Shown here: piece by piece, positions 8,413 through 16,406 of the stretch | Position numbering within the stretch: position 1 is the first letter of the stretch | Layout of the letters: every line of letters starts with the position of its first letter | Program-made: the position numbers and the translations under genes | The notes under the pieces: generated by a model | Seen by the model: the letters and a program-made list of their open reading frames with translations, nothing else | What the model was told of the DNA's origin: nothing | Database searches by the model: none | Source: Mucilaginibacter gotjawali | Lineage (GTDB): Bacteria > Bacteroidota > Bacteroidia > Sphingobacteriales > Sphingobacteriaceae | Assembly: GCF_002355435.1 (NCBI RefSeq) | Contig: NZ_AP017313.1 | Span: 4,836,001-4,900,000, forward strand | Direction of reading: 5' to 3' | Length of the DNA: 64,000 nucleotides

Positions 8413-8658
8413 ATGAAAACGTCAAAAGTAATTCTGCTTAAAATACTTTCAGCATTATTAACGCTTGGCTTAATCTATTTTTTGTTTTCCAGCCTGTTTA
8501 TTGAAGATATTACCACTTCGCTATTACCCGGCTGGCATACCACCATCACGCCTTTTGGAGGCGTTTTACAGGCAATTATCGTTCTGTTATTATTTTCAGG
8601 TATTGCGTTTTTGGTATATAAACTGATCTGGCGCGTACTGAGCAAATTTTGGTTATAA
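8413..8658 (+). CDS. Small two-helix membrane protein, function unknown
   Basis: An 81-residue protein with two hydrophobic segments (about 7-28 and 51-73) separated by a short loop containing LLPGWHTTITPFGG. I recognise no family. It starts 4 bp after the methyltransferase stop and is probably co-transcribed with it. Confidence 0.65.
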   Translation: MKTSKVILLKILSALLTLGLIYFLFSSLFIEDITTSLLPGWHTTITPFGGVLQAIIVLLLFSGIAFLVYKLIWRVLSKFWL

Positions 8659-8725
8659 ATTACACAGCGCTTTCAACGCAAGTTGCCTTGAGAGCTTGAA
8701 ACAGATTTAGCATAAAGATTAAAAA

Positions 8726-10129
8726 ATGAAACTCCACCTTTTTGAAGAACAGGTTTATATTGACCGCAGAAATATATTAAAGCAAAATATAGGGCAAGAT
8801 GGCCTGATCCTGTTGCTGGGTAATGAAGACAGCAGCATGAACTATAAAGACAATTGCTACCCCTTCAGGCAGGACAGCAGTTTTTTGTATTATTTCGGAC
8901 TGGATGTGCAGGGGCTTGCCGCCATTATTGATACCGATACGGGCGAGGAAGTAATTTTTGGGGACGAGCTGACCATCGATGATATCGTGTGGACAGGCAC
9001 CCTGCCCACTGTAAAAGAAATGGCTTCACTGGTAGGCGTTCAGCAAACCAACCCGTACCAGCAGGTAGTTCGTTATATTCACAAAGCAATGGTAGCAGGC
9101 CGAAAGGTACATATCCTTCCGCCCTATCGACCCGAAAATAAAATTAAACTTGCTAACTGGTTCAATGTGAGCCTGGAGGACGTTGCCGATCATGTTTCGG
9201 TAAAACTCATCAAAGCGGTTATTGCCCAACGGCTGATCAAATCTCCGCTGGAAATTGAGCAAATGGAAAACGCTGTGTCCATCAGTGTGGATATGGAATT
9301 GGCCGTCATCAAACATACCCGTCCCGGCATCAAGGAATATGAGCTGGTGGCCAAAGCCGAAGAAGCAGCCATGGCTGCTAATGCACGATTGGGTTACCCT
9401 GCCATCATCACCACACACGGGCAAACCCTGCATACTCATTATTACGGCAACACGCTGGAAGAAGGCCGGATGGTGTTAAGCGATATCGGCGCCGAAAACG
9501 CCATGCACTATGGCGGCGACCTTACCCGCACCTTCCCTGTTGGGCGGAGTTTTACTACCCGGCAAAGGGAGTTGTATGAAGTGGTACTGAATTCAATGGA
9601 CCATGCCATCGGCCTGTTAAAACCGGGCGTAAGGTATAAAGACATCCACCTGGCAGCCTGCCAGAAACTTGTTGAAGGGCTGACCCAGGTAAACCTGATG
9701 AAAGGCGATGCCGCAGAAGCCGTAGCCGCCGGCGCACATACCATGTTTTTTCAATGCGGATTGGGCCATATGCTGGGCATGGACACTCACGACATGGAAG
9801 ACCTGGGCGAACCTTACGTGGGTTATACCGACACCCTGAAAAAGGAGACATCGATATTCGGCCTTAAATCATTGCGTTTGGGCCGCGAACTGGAAAAAGG
9901 TTTTGTACTTACGGTGGAACCGGGCATTTATATCATCCCAGAACTGATTGACCGCTGGGCAGCCGAAAAAAAGTATGCTGAATTTATCAACTACGATGTT
10001 TTAAACACCTACCGCGATTTTGGCGGCATCCGCATTGAGGATAACTTTTTGATCACCGAAACCGGGAGCCACCTGCTGGGTAAATATCTGCCTAAAACTT
10101 TAAAAGAGATAGAGGGGTTGAAAGGATAA
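8726..10129 (+). CDS. pepP: Xaa-Pro aminopeptidase (M24B family)
   Basis: A 467-residue aminopeptidase P, which removes N-terminal residues ahead of proline. Residues 1-130 match the aminopeptidase P N-terminal domain. From about 180 the pita-bread fold carries all five dinuclear metal ligands: Asp253 and Asp265 (SDIGAENAMHYGGDLTR), His348 (CGLGHMLG), Glu398 (TVEPGIYI) and Glu438 (GIRIEDNF). There is no signal peptide, so it is cytoplasmic. It is flanked by polysaccharide genes but has no evident link to them. Length is normal for the family. Confidence 0.95.
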   Translation: MKLHLFEEQVYIDRRNILKQNIGQDGLILLLGNEDSSMNYKDNCYPFRQDSSFLYYFGLDVQGLAAIIDTDTGEEVIFGDELTIDDIVWTGTLPTVKEMASLVGVQQTNPYQQVVRYIHKAMVAGRKVHILPPYRPENKIKLANWFNVSLEDVADHVSVKLIKAVIAQRLIKSPLEIEQMENAVSISVDMELAVIKHTRPGIKEYELVAKAEEAAMAANARLGYPAIITTHGQTLHTHYYGNTLEEGRMVLSDIGAENAMHYGGDLTRTFPVGRSFTTRQRELYEVVLNSMDHAIGLLKPGVRYKDIHLAACQKLVEGLTQVNLMKGDAAEAVAAGAHTMFFQCGLGHMLGMDTHDMEDLGEPYVGYTDTLKKETSIFGLKSLRLGRELEKGFVLTVEPGIYIIPELIDRWAAEKKYAEFINYDVLNTYRDFGGIRIEDNFLITETGSHLLGKYLPKTLKEIEGLKG

Positions 10130-10160
10130 AACTCTTTAAAGATTTGAACTGCCGGCCATT

Positions 10161-11078
10161 TTATTTTTTTGAAAGATATTTCACCTGCAACTGTTTCACA
10201 AAGCGGACCCCACGTTGCAAAAAATTGCCCTTCCTGTTTTTCAGGAAATTTTTGATGGCCTGGTAAGCCTGCTGATCTTCTTTTATTTCCGAAGGAAATT
10301 GGGTGACGGGTTTCTGTGTTATGCGTACATGATACATATCTTCCTTATTGGAATGCACACCCGTGCCGTCGTTGCCAATATTATTCACAAGGGAAATAGA
10401 CGGATTAAGGGTAAGGCCGCCCTTTAAAAAAATGGAAGCATACCAGCGGATGGCCCATGAGTCATTTTTACCGGCTTTAAAACCTTGCAGTTGTTTCCAG
10501 AAATTCATGGTGCCCTCGATGGAAAAGCGGTCGGTTTTCTTTTTATCGAATTGATTTAACAACACATCCACATCAGGCTCAAAATCTTTCCAGGCGCGGG
10601 CCCATGTTGCCCAACCCCAGCTGGTTGCCGCTCTGAAAAAGAAAGTTTGGGGCAGAACTTTCGCTTTTAACTGGTACATATATGCGCCGATATGCATTAC
10701 TTTTTCCTCTTTAGCATACCTGTCCAGTGCTTCATTAAAATACCGCAGCGTAAAGGGCGATGAAAGCAGGTCATCCTCAAAAACAATTACCTTATCATAC
10801 TCATTCACCAGTTGGGTAACACCGCTGATGATGGACTCCGCCAGCCCCAGGTTTTCTTTTCTTTGGGTGATCTTTACTGATTTAAAGCCGGTAACCTCTT
10901 TTATGAGCTGGCGTACTTCATCAACCTTAGCTTTATCCGCATCGGTTTTTGGAGCATCCGAAAAAATAAACAGGCGCGACTCCTCTGCCAGTAAATTTTT
11001 CTGCAAATAACTGATAGTCCGCCGCGTATGTTCGGGGCGGTTATAAACAAATAAGGCTATCGGCGCAAGGTTTTGCAT
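10161..11078 (-). CDS. Glycosyltransferase, GT-A fold, GNT-I-like
   Basis: A 305-residue putative glycosyltransferase. The N-terminus PIALFVYNRPEHTRRTISYL and the metal-binding acidic cluster VFEDDLL (EDD at 101-103) resemble bacterial relatives of the GT13/GNT-I fold. A conserved TSWGWATWARAW motif follows (about 150-165). Donor and acceptor are unknown; its place upstream of methyltransferases and a flippase on the same strand suggests surface polysaccharide synthesis. Its 3' end converges on pepP with a 31-bp gap. Confidence 0.82.
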   Translation of the reverse strand: MQNLAPIALFVYNRPEHTRRTISYLQKNLLAEESRLFIFSDAPKTDADKAKVDEVRQLIKEVTGFKSVKITQRKENLGLAESIISGVTQLVNEYDKVIVFEDDLLSSPFTLRYFNEALDRYAKEEKVMHIGAYMYQLKAKVLPQTFFFRAATSWGWATWARAWKDFEPDVDVLLNQFDKKKTDRFSIEGTMNFWKQLQGFKAGKNDSWAIRWYASIFLKGGLTLNPSISLVNNIGNDGTGVHSNKEDMYHVRITQKPVTQFPSEIKEDQQAYQAIKNFLKNRKGNFLQRGVRFVKQLQVKYLSKK

Positions 11079-11123
11079 TGATTAAACACTAATTTTTTCG
11101 AATTGATGCGAATTTCACGAATT

Positions 11124-11209
11124 GCCTCACCCCGGCCCTCTCCAAAGGAGAGGGAGGAAAAAGCATCCCTTTTTTAAGTCCTCTCCTTTGGAGAGGATTT
11201 AGGTGAGGC
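11124..11209. repeat. Composite palindromic intergenic element (CCTCTCC/GGAGAGG arms)
   Basis: The 86-bp element is bounded by GCCTCACC and GGTGAGGC. Each arm is itself self-complementary (CCCTCTCC-aaa-GGAGAGGG and CCTCTCC-ttt-GGAGAGG), so DNA or RNA could fold as a cruciform or double hairpin. The same architecture occurs at 39737-39850 and 48608-48760. It is a MITE-like non-coding element common in the style of Bacteroidota genomes. Confidence 0.7.
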
Positions 11210-11237
11210 GAACGGAATGCTTACACTCTCGTATTAT

Positions 11238-12011
11238 CTAAAATATATTAACCTGCTGGTCGGCCTTTTTAACCAATACCGTATAGGCATTGGCTAACTT
11301 CTCATTCATTTTTTTTCCAAAAACTATTCCCAGCATATCCTTCAACGCGTATTCGGTGCTGATCTTGATATTCTTTACTAAACTTTTTGATTTTTTCTGG
11401 TTGATGTAAGTATTGAACCTGGTTACCTCGGGTTCAATTAACGATGTCAGGTCATCCTCAACTTCAAAACCTTCTGTTTGAAGCAGGTAGCGCAGCGAGG
11501 TCGGCGTATACACATTAATGTGCCCATAGGCCAGGAAATGCTTGATCCTTTTGTCAACCCCTACCCGGTAATCCAGCGGCACTTCAATAATGCAATGGCG
11601 CGCTACCCTTTTCAGTTCGCGCAACAGCATACGCTCATGCTCCACATGCTCTAAAACATGTGAAAGGATGATCAGGTCGAAACTATCCCTTTCAAACGGC
11701 AGGGTATAACCGTCAAATTCCTGTACTGATTTTACGCCTGCTATATTCCTTGCCAGGATATGCTCCACGCCGCTTTCCGAAATTTCCACCGCATGGTACT
11801 CTTCGGCAAAATTGGCATCGGCCAAAAACTTTAAGATGCTGCCGTCACCGGCGCCAACTTCCAGCACTTTTTTGAATATACGCCCCTTACTCACATCAAT
11901 AATATGCTGTGCCTTGTATTTAGCGCCCAGCATGCGCCAGGCTTCGTCGTGCTTTTGGTAAAATTCGTCGTATGCGGTTTTAACGTTCCCGCTGATGATC
12001 TGTTCAGCCAT
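11238..12011 (-). CDS. Class I SAM-dependent methyltransferase
   Basis: A 257-residue methyltransferase with motif I EVGAGDGSIL at 51-60, an acidic motif II (YHAVEIS), and the methyltransferase-11 hallmark LSHVLEHVEHERMLLRELKRVA. The C-terminal ~90 residues have no assignable domain. The substrate is unknown. It begins 1 bp after the stop of the neighbouring 216-residue gene and belongs to the flippase operon (flippase, methyltransferase-like, methyltransferase). Confidence 0.85.
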   Translation of the reverse strand: MAEQIISGNVKTAYDEFYQKHDEAWRMLGAKYKAQHIIDVSKGRIFKKVLEVGAGDGSILKFLADANFAEEYHAVEISESGVEHILARNIAGVKSVQEFDGYTLPFERDSFDLIILSHVLEHVEHERMLLRELKRVARHCIIEVPLDYRVGVDKRIKHFLAYGHINVYTPTSLRYLLQTEGFEVEDDLTSLIEPEVTRFNTYINQKKSKSLVKNIKISTEYALKDMLGIVFGKKMNEKLANAYTVLVKKADQQVNIF

Positions 12012-12012
12012 A

Positions 12013-12663
12013 TTATATATTTAGGCAGTTTTCGGGCCTGTAAAAAACTGATGTTGCTTTCCGGTAAAATAACCCGGGAGAAATACCGGTAAATGCCAGT
12101 TCCTTAAACCCTTTATTGGTTAAATAAGTAATGCCTTCTTTATAAAACTCCCGCTCCGAATCATCCAGCACGATCACCCCGTTTTCGGATACCGCCTTTA
12201 CCGCCTGTTTGCAGCAGTTTACACGGTCGCGGCCATCAACTATGATAATGTCAAAGGTTTCTTCCAGTTTTAAGGGCATGCGGCAATAATCGCCGTCGCG
12301 CACCAGTTCACAAAATATCATTTCGGCATTTTCGGGTTTGGTATTGACGATTTTATCGAACCATTCCTTATCATGCTCCACCGAAACCACGATCCCGGCG
12401 TATTTGGCATAAAAATAGGTGGAATTGCCCGAGCCAAACTCAAATACGGTATGCTGGCGGTTTAATCTTCCTTTAATAAAATCAATAAAGGAATAAGTAA
12501 CCCAGGGGATGGGGTTATTGTCCTGGTCAACCGGCGACTGGGTGTCAAATGCATTGAACCAGCCCACTTCATCCAGGTAACCTTTATCATTAAATGACAG
12601 CAATGTGCGCAGCCTTTTGGGGCTTGTAAATACTTTAAACAGTAAATTAAGTTTATTACTCAT
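12013..12663 (-). CDS. Methyltransferase-like protein of a polysaccharide operon
   Basis: A 216-residue protein with a Rossmann methyltransferase core: FEFGSGNST (motif I, about 74-82), an acidic residue after VVSVEHD, and IIIVDGRDR (about 140-147). This arrangement resembles the FkbM/macrocin-O-methyltransferase-like branch. The catalytic target cannot be inferred. The gene overlaps the flippase stop by 4 bp and is followed 1 bp later by a second methyltransferase, so the three genes form a tight operon. Confidence 0.75.
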   Translation of the reverse strand: MSNKLNLLFKVFTSPKRLRTLLSFNDKGYLDEVGWFNAFDTQSPVDQDNNPIPWVTYSFIDFIKGRLNRQHTVFEFGSGNSTYFYAKYAGIVVSVEHDKEWFDKIVNTKPENAEMIFCELVRDGDYCRMPLKLEETFDIIIVDGRDRVNCCKQAVKAVSENGVIVLDDSEREFYKEGITYLTNKGFKELAFTGISPGLFYRKATSVFYRPENCLNI

Positions 12664-13976
12664 CGTTTAATGATCTTTTGAACCAGCGAAATTAAAAATA
12701 ATGATTTAAACATCATCACTGCCTGGTCGTTAACTTTTGGAATAAATACGATAAAGAAAGTAGCGCAGGCGTAGGCAACCAGTGTAGCGATGGCCGCGCC
12801 CATCATTCCCATGTGCGGGATCAGGATTAAATTGAGCACAATATTTACGATAGCTCCAAAGCCGGTACGGATAAAGGTAAGTTTGTTAAAATTTTCGGCT
12901 ATTAAATACTGGCTGCTGGCCGCCCCTAAAAATACAAACACCCCCGACCAGATATGTACGGCCAAAGTTGGCGCTGCATAAGCATATTCAGGCGTAAATA
13001 ATTTATAGATCAATGGTGCTGTGAACGTTATTATAACGGCCACGGGCAAGCTGATATAAACCATCAGGTCGTACAAATGCTGGATGCGTTTTTTATAACG
13101 TGCGGCGTCATCCCGCTTAGCATTCAAAATGGCCGGGAACAGGGAGGTGACGATCACAGCAGGAATAAAGTTCCAGGCCTCGCTTAAATTGGCCACAGTT
13201 GCATAGGCCCCGGCTTCTTTAACGCTGTACATATTTTGCAGCATGATCTGGTCTATCTTCATATAAAGAGCAACCATTATACCCGAGATAATGAGTGGCC
13301 ATGAATAATGGAGCAGTTTTTTGGATAGCTTAAAATTGAACGACCAGTTAAATACGCTTCTTTGTTTTCGCTGGTAGGTGAAATAATAACCAATAGAGAT
13401 CAGCATAAAATCAAATGTATAAGCATACACAAACCAGATGAGCGGCATTTTATTAAATATCAACAATAGCTTTACAGCAGCCGATACCAGGTTGCCCGCT
13501 ATCTGCACCTGCATAATATATTTGGACTGCACCTGCGACTGGAAGTAGGCATCAATTACCGTGAAGGCCTGTATGATACCTATAAATGAAAAGATAAATA
13601 CATAACTATACGGTGTTTTGTTGGCAGGATAAATCACATAGGCGAGGTAAATTAACGGGATGCAACAAAATCCGGCGAATACTTTCATCCAGAAAGATGT
13701 GCCCAGGATCTGGTCGCGGTTATCAGGAAACTGGTGTAATTCTTTAACAATAAACTGGTCGAGGCCTAGCGTGGCAATGGCCGAAAAAAAGTAAATATAA
13801 ACAGTACCACCGGCTAAAATGCCATTAAATTGCCTGCCCAGGTATCGCGCCAGTATAATGGTAACGATCATTTTTATGGCCAGGCTCCCCACGCGGCCCA
13901 CAAACAGCATTCCTGTATTTTTAAAATACTTTTCAAATGCCTGCTGGTCAAAACCTGGGATGTTAGGGAAACGCAT
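12660..13976 (-). CDS. Oligosaccharide flippase, Wzx/polysaccharide biosynthesis family
   Basis: A 438-residue polytopic inner-membrane protein of the MOP superfamily with about 12-14 hydrophobic helices. It fits Wzx-type flippases, which move undecaprenyl-linked repeat units to the periplasmic face. The N-terminus has a short soluble lead (about 25 residues) before the first helix, and a GRxGS-like turn (FVGRVGSLAIKMIVTIILA) typical of the family. It is the first gene of a three-gene operon with two methyltransferases. A TACCTTTG promoter element ends only 7 nt before its ATG. Confidence 0.9.
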   Translation of the reverse strand: MRFPNIPGFDQQAFEKYFKNTGMLFVGRVGSLAIKMIVTIILARYLGRQFNGILAGGTVYIYFFSAIATLGLDQFIVKELHQFPDNRDQILGTSFWMKVFAGFCCIPLIYLAYVIYPANKTPYSYVFIFSFIGIIQAFTVIDAYFQSQVQSKYIMQVQIAGNLVSAAVKLLLIFNKMPLIWFVYAYTFDFMLISIGYYFTYQRKQRSVFNWSFNFKLSKKLLHYSWPLIISGIMVALYMKIDQIMLQNMYSVKEAGAYATVANLSEAWNFIPAVIVTSLFPAILNAKRDDAARYKKRIQHLYDLMVYISLPVAVIITFTAPLIYKLFTPEYAYAAPTLAVHIWSGVFVFLGAASSQYLIAENFNKLTFIRTGFGAIVNIVLNLILIPHMGMMGAAIATLVAYACATFFIVFIPKVNDQAVMMFKSLFLISLVQKIIKR

Positions 13977-13983
13977 ATTTGTG

Positions 13984-13991
13984 CAAAGGTA
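13984..13991 (-). promoter_or_regulatory. -7 promoter element of the flippase operon
   Basis: On the minus strand TACCTTTG (TAnnTTTG) is followed by CACAAAT and then the ATG at 13976. Counting the G as about -4 puts the start point some 4 nt before the ATG, giving a near-leaderless message. No -33 TTG is evident. Confidence 0.5.
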
Positions 13992-13998
13992 TAATTTA

Positions 13999-14140
13999 GT
14001 TGATTAAGTTGAGTGGTTGATTTGGTGAGTAGTTTTTTTAGTCCGAATGTCGGAAAAGTCCGAAAGTCCGAGAGAAACTGCAATAGCCTAATCAACTTAG
14101 TCAACCTAATCAACCACTCATTACCTAATCAACCCCTCAC
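13999..14140. repeat. ATCAACC/GTCCGAA microrepeats in the gap before the MerR gene
   Basis: The gap holds AGTTGATTAAG/GTGGTTGATT motifs (13998-14023) and their complements as reiterated TAATCAACC units (14088-14140). Three to four GTCCGAA-like units lie between them (14041-14072). The same two micro-motifs recur in other gaps of this window (16370-16405, 21250-21290, 31029-31061, 61881-61996). Confidence 0.5.
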
Positions 14141-14160
14141 AAAAAAAAATCAAAAAACAC

Positions 14161-14193
14161 TTGACTCTTACCTTACGTCATAGCATACCTTTG
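14161..14193 (+). promoter_or_regulatory. MerR-type promoter with long spacer
   Basis: TTGAC (TTG at 14161-14163) and the -7 element TACCTTTG (14186-14193) are separated by 22 nt. That is slightly longer than the usual 19-21 nt of Bacteroidota promoters. A dyad TGAC-N11-GTCA (14162-14180) lies in the -33/spacer region. Over-long spacers with a dyad inside are the hallmark of MerR-controlled promoters, so autoregulation by the downstream MerR protein is likely. The ATG is at 14219. Confidence 0.65.
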
Positions 14194-14218
14194 GTTTCGG
14201 GTAACAAATGCAAAGGAA

Positions 14219-14992
14219 ATGAAAGTAAATTATGCCGTAAAACAATTAGCCAAATTAGCCGGGGTAAGTGTGCGCACGCTTCATCTTTACGACCAGATTG
14301 GGCTGTTGAAACCATCCGTCCGGACTGCGTCCCGGTATCGCCAGTATGGCGAAACGGAATTGCTGCGGCTGCAACAGATCTTGTTTTATAAAGAACTTGA
14401 CTTCCCGTTAAAGGAGATCATTCGCATCCTGGATGACCCGGATTTCGACCTGGTGAGGGCGCTTGAAGGCCACAAAGCTGCCCTGCAGGCAAGAAGGAAA
14501 CGTTTGGATACCTTACTTGAAACCGTTAACAAAACTGTTAATCATTTAAAAAACAAAACCATGAGCAATTACGAAGAATTATATGAAGGCATGCCGCATG
14601 AACAAGCGGCGGCCTGGCGAAAGGAAGCCATAGAAAAATGGGGCGAAGACACCGTGATACGGTCGGAGAAAGCCCTGCTCGAAATACCGAAACTTGACAT
14701 TGAAAGACTGAAGGCAGATCAGAAAGCGATAAAGACGGCACTTAAAGGGCTGGCCGGGGAGAATCCTGAAAGCGACGCCGTGCAGGAGCAAATCGCCAGG
14801 CATTATGCAAATATCCGCAGCTTTTGGGGGGTGTCTGACCCCACCGACCTAAAGATAGCAACTTATAAAGGTTTAGCGGAATTGTATGTATCGGATGAGC
14901 GCTATACGGCTGAAGATGGAAAGCCTGACCCGGCTTTTGCCACGTTTATGCGAAATGCTATGATTTACTTTGCTGATAATACATTAATGTGA
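14219..14992 (+). CDS. MerR family regulator with TipAS effector domain
   Basis: A 257-residue transcription factor. Residues 4-72 are a MerR winged helix-turn-helix (VKQLAKLAGVSVRTLHLYDQIGLLKPS, then YRQYGETELLRLQQI). A dimerisation helix follows (about 80-115). Residues ~120-255 match a TipAS antibiotic-recognition domain, which in Streptomyces TipA binds thiopeptides. By analogy it activates its target promoter when it binds a small molecule; the ligand is unknown. Its promoter has the long spacer expected for MerR control. No efflux gene lies beside it, so it may mainly control itself. Confidence 0.88.
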   Translation: MKVNYAVKQLAKLAGVSVRTLHLYDQIGLLKPSVRTASRYRQYGETELLRLQQILFYKELDFPLKEIIRILDDPDFDLVRALEGHKAALQARRKRLDTLLETVNKTVNHLKNKTMSNYEELYEGMPHEQAAAWRKEAIEKWGEDTVIRSEKALLEIPKLDIERLKADQKAIKTALKGLAGENPESDAVQEQIARHYANIRSFWGVSDPTDLKIATYKGLAELYVSDERYTAEDGKPDPAFATFMRNAMIYFADNTLM

Positions 14993-15012
14993 GCGGCTAC
15001 CCAATTCACGAA

Positions 15013-15080
15013 GGGTAGCCACTGACGTGGCAATTATCCTTGTTTTTTGATTTCTACAAAGCGGTAGCCCCCATGGGGCA
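15013..15080. repeat. Dispersed palindromic intergenic repeat, copy B
   Basis: This 68-bp relative of the block at 6744-6816 runs from GGGTAGCC through GGCAATTAT and TTTCTACAAAGCGGTAGCCC to GGGGCA. The order of blocks is the same, with divergence in the spacer. It lies in the gap after the MerR gene. Confidence 0.7.
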
Positions 15081-15162
15081 TACTTTAATGATGTCCAATT
15101 CTTATATGAACCCACATTAAACTAAAGTGGTGAATAGTAAGGGAATGAATCTATTTAAAACT

Positions 15163-15194
15163 CAAAAGCAAACCTGTGTGCAGGTTTGCTTTTG
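15163..15194 (-). terminator. Perfect 14-bp hairpin terminator
   Basis: CAAAAGCAAACCTG (15163-15176) and CAGGTTTGCTTTTG (15181-15194) are exact complements around a TGTG loop. Read on the minus strand, the hairpin follows the stop of the tectonin lipoprotein gene by 25 bp and is followed by AGTTTT, so it probably ends that transcript. It could also stop read-through from the + side. Confidence 0.75.
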
Positions 15195-15219
15195 AAATGA
15201 TATGATAACCAGTTAACGA

Positions 15220-16245
15220 TTAATTTTTCAACTCAAATATCGAATTCGACTTATCAACCCACCATGGTAAACCAGATGGTGAAACTGCTATACTTACACC
15301 AGAAGCACCGGTTACAGGCGCCCAGCTGTTATTAGTGAATTTATAGATTGGCGAATTGGCATTTGTTGAGTCTTTCCCGGTTACATAAACGGATCCATCG
15401 GCCCCAATGCCTATGTCATTTGCTGCAATACCGGGTACCGGGTTCCATAAAAGGCCACCGGTATTTTCATATACGATGTTTGACTTATTTACCACCCATG
15501 GAATACCCTGTGGCGATACAGCAATACGTACACCGGCACATTGAGGCATTACGTCCCAATCGGAGCCGTTCCATTTCAAAATATTAAAACCTCCTGTAGG
15601 CGAAACGGTAGTTGTTCCGATGATAAATACTGATCCATCGGCGCCAATACCTATATCTGTTGCGGTACCCGGCAATTGATCCCAAAGCGAGCCATTGTAC
15701 CTGAAGATGAGGTGCGATTTATTTACGGCCCAGGGTACACCCTGCGGCGAAACGGCAATACGAATGGCTGCGCACTCAGGCATTTTAACCAGGTTACCGC
15801 TAACAAGTTTTGAGATGCTGTAACCGCCCGTTGGCGAAACACTGTCTTTACCGACAACAAATACCGACCCATCTGCACCAATGCCAATATCGGTGCCGAA
15901 GCCAGGGATTTGTGTAATATTTCCGTTGATTGGTGCAGTAACCAGTACCACACAGGTTGCTGTTACTGTTCTGTCCGAATTATTTACGGTAATGACTGAC
16001 TGACCAGCCTTTTTACCGGTGATCATCCCTGCTGCAGATACCGTAGCTATGGTAGTATCGGATGAACTCCAGGCAAGCTGGTTGCTGCTGTAATTTTTTG
16101 AAACCAGCTGTTTAGTTTCGCCTGTGGTTAGTCTTAAGGTGTCAAGCGTTAACGAAATAGACTTATCAGGGTTTACGGTTAAGGTTTTTACGCAAGCGCT
16201 GCAGATCCATATCAGGGACACAGCGATCAATATTAATTTTTTCAT
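15220..16245 (-). CDS. Lipoprotein with Ig-like (BIG2) domain and six-blade tectonin-type repeats
   Basis: A 341-residue predicted lipoprotein. The signal peptide ends at lipobox CSAC (Cys18). Residues ~28-102 look like a bacterial Ig-like BIG2 domain (LAWSSSDTTIATVSAAGMI). Residues ~112-341 hold three ~79-residue repeats. Each contains DIGIGADGSV (119, 197, 277) followed about 44 residues later by IAVSPxGxPW (163, 241, 319). This alternation fits a six-bladed tectonin-like beta-propeller, a fold that often binds sugars or lipopolysaccharide. Function is therefore probably surface ligand binding; the ligand is unknown. Confidence 0.82.
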   Translation of the reverse strand: MKKLILIAVSLIWICSACVKTLTVNPDKSISLTLDTLRLTTGETKQLVSKNYSSNQLAWSSSDTTIATVSAAGMITGKKAGQSVITVNNSDRTVTATCVVLVTAPINGNITQIPGFGTDIGIGADGSVFVVGKDSVSPTGGYSISKLVSGNLVKMPECAAIRIAVSPQGVPWAVNKSHLIFRYNGSLWDQLPGTATDIGIGADGSVFIIGTTTVSPTGGFNILKWNGSDWDVMPQCAGVRIAVSPQGIPWVVNKSNIVYENTGGLLWNPVPGIAANDIGIGADGSVYVTGKDSTNANSPIYKFTNNSWAPVTGASGVSIAVSPSGLPWWVDKSNSIFELKN

Positions 16246-16300
16246 TATAAGGATTTAGTTATGTGGTGCAAAATAATAAATTATCGTCACATTATTAAGC

Positions 16301-16331
16301 AAAAAAGCACCCTGAATTTACAGGATGCTTT
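16301..16331 (-). terminator. Terminator of typA
   Basis: AAAGCACCCTG (16304-16314) pairs with CAGGATGCTTT (16321-16331) with one mismatch across a 6-nt loop. On the minus strand the stem is followed by a run of T. It lies about 75 bp after the typA stop, in the gap before the tectonin gene. Confidence 0.7.
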
Positions 16332-16406
16332 GTATTTTAATATTTTGATTGACTTTTTGACAAATTGAGCAGCAAACTTAATCAACCACTCAACCAAATC
16401 AACCAA

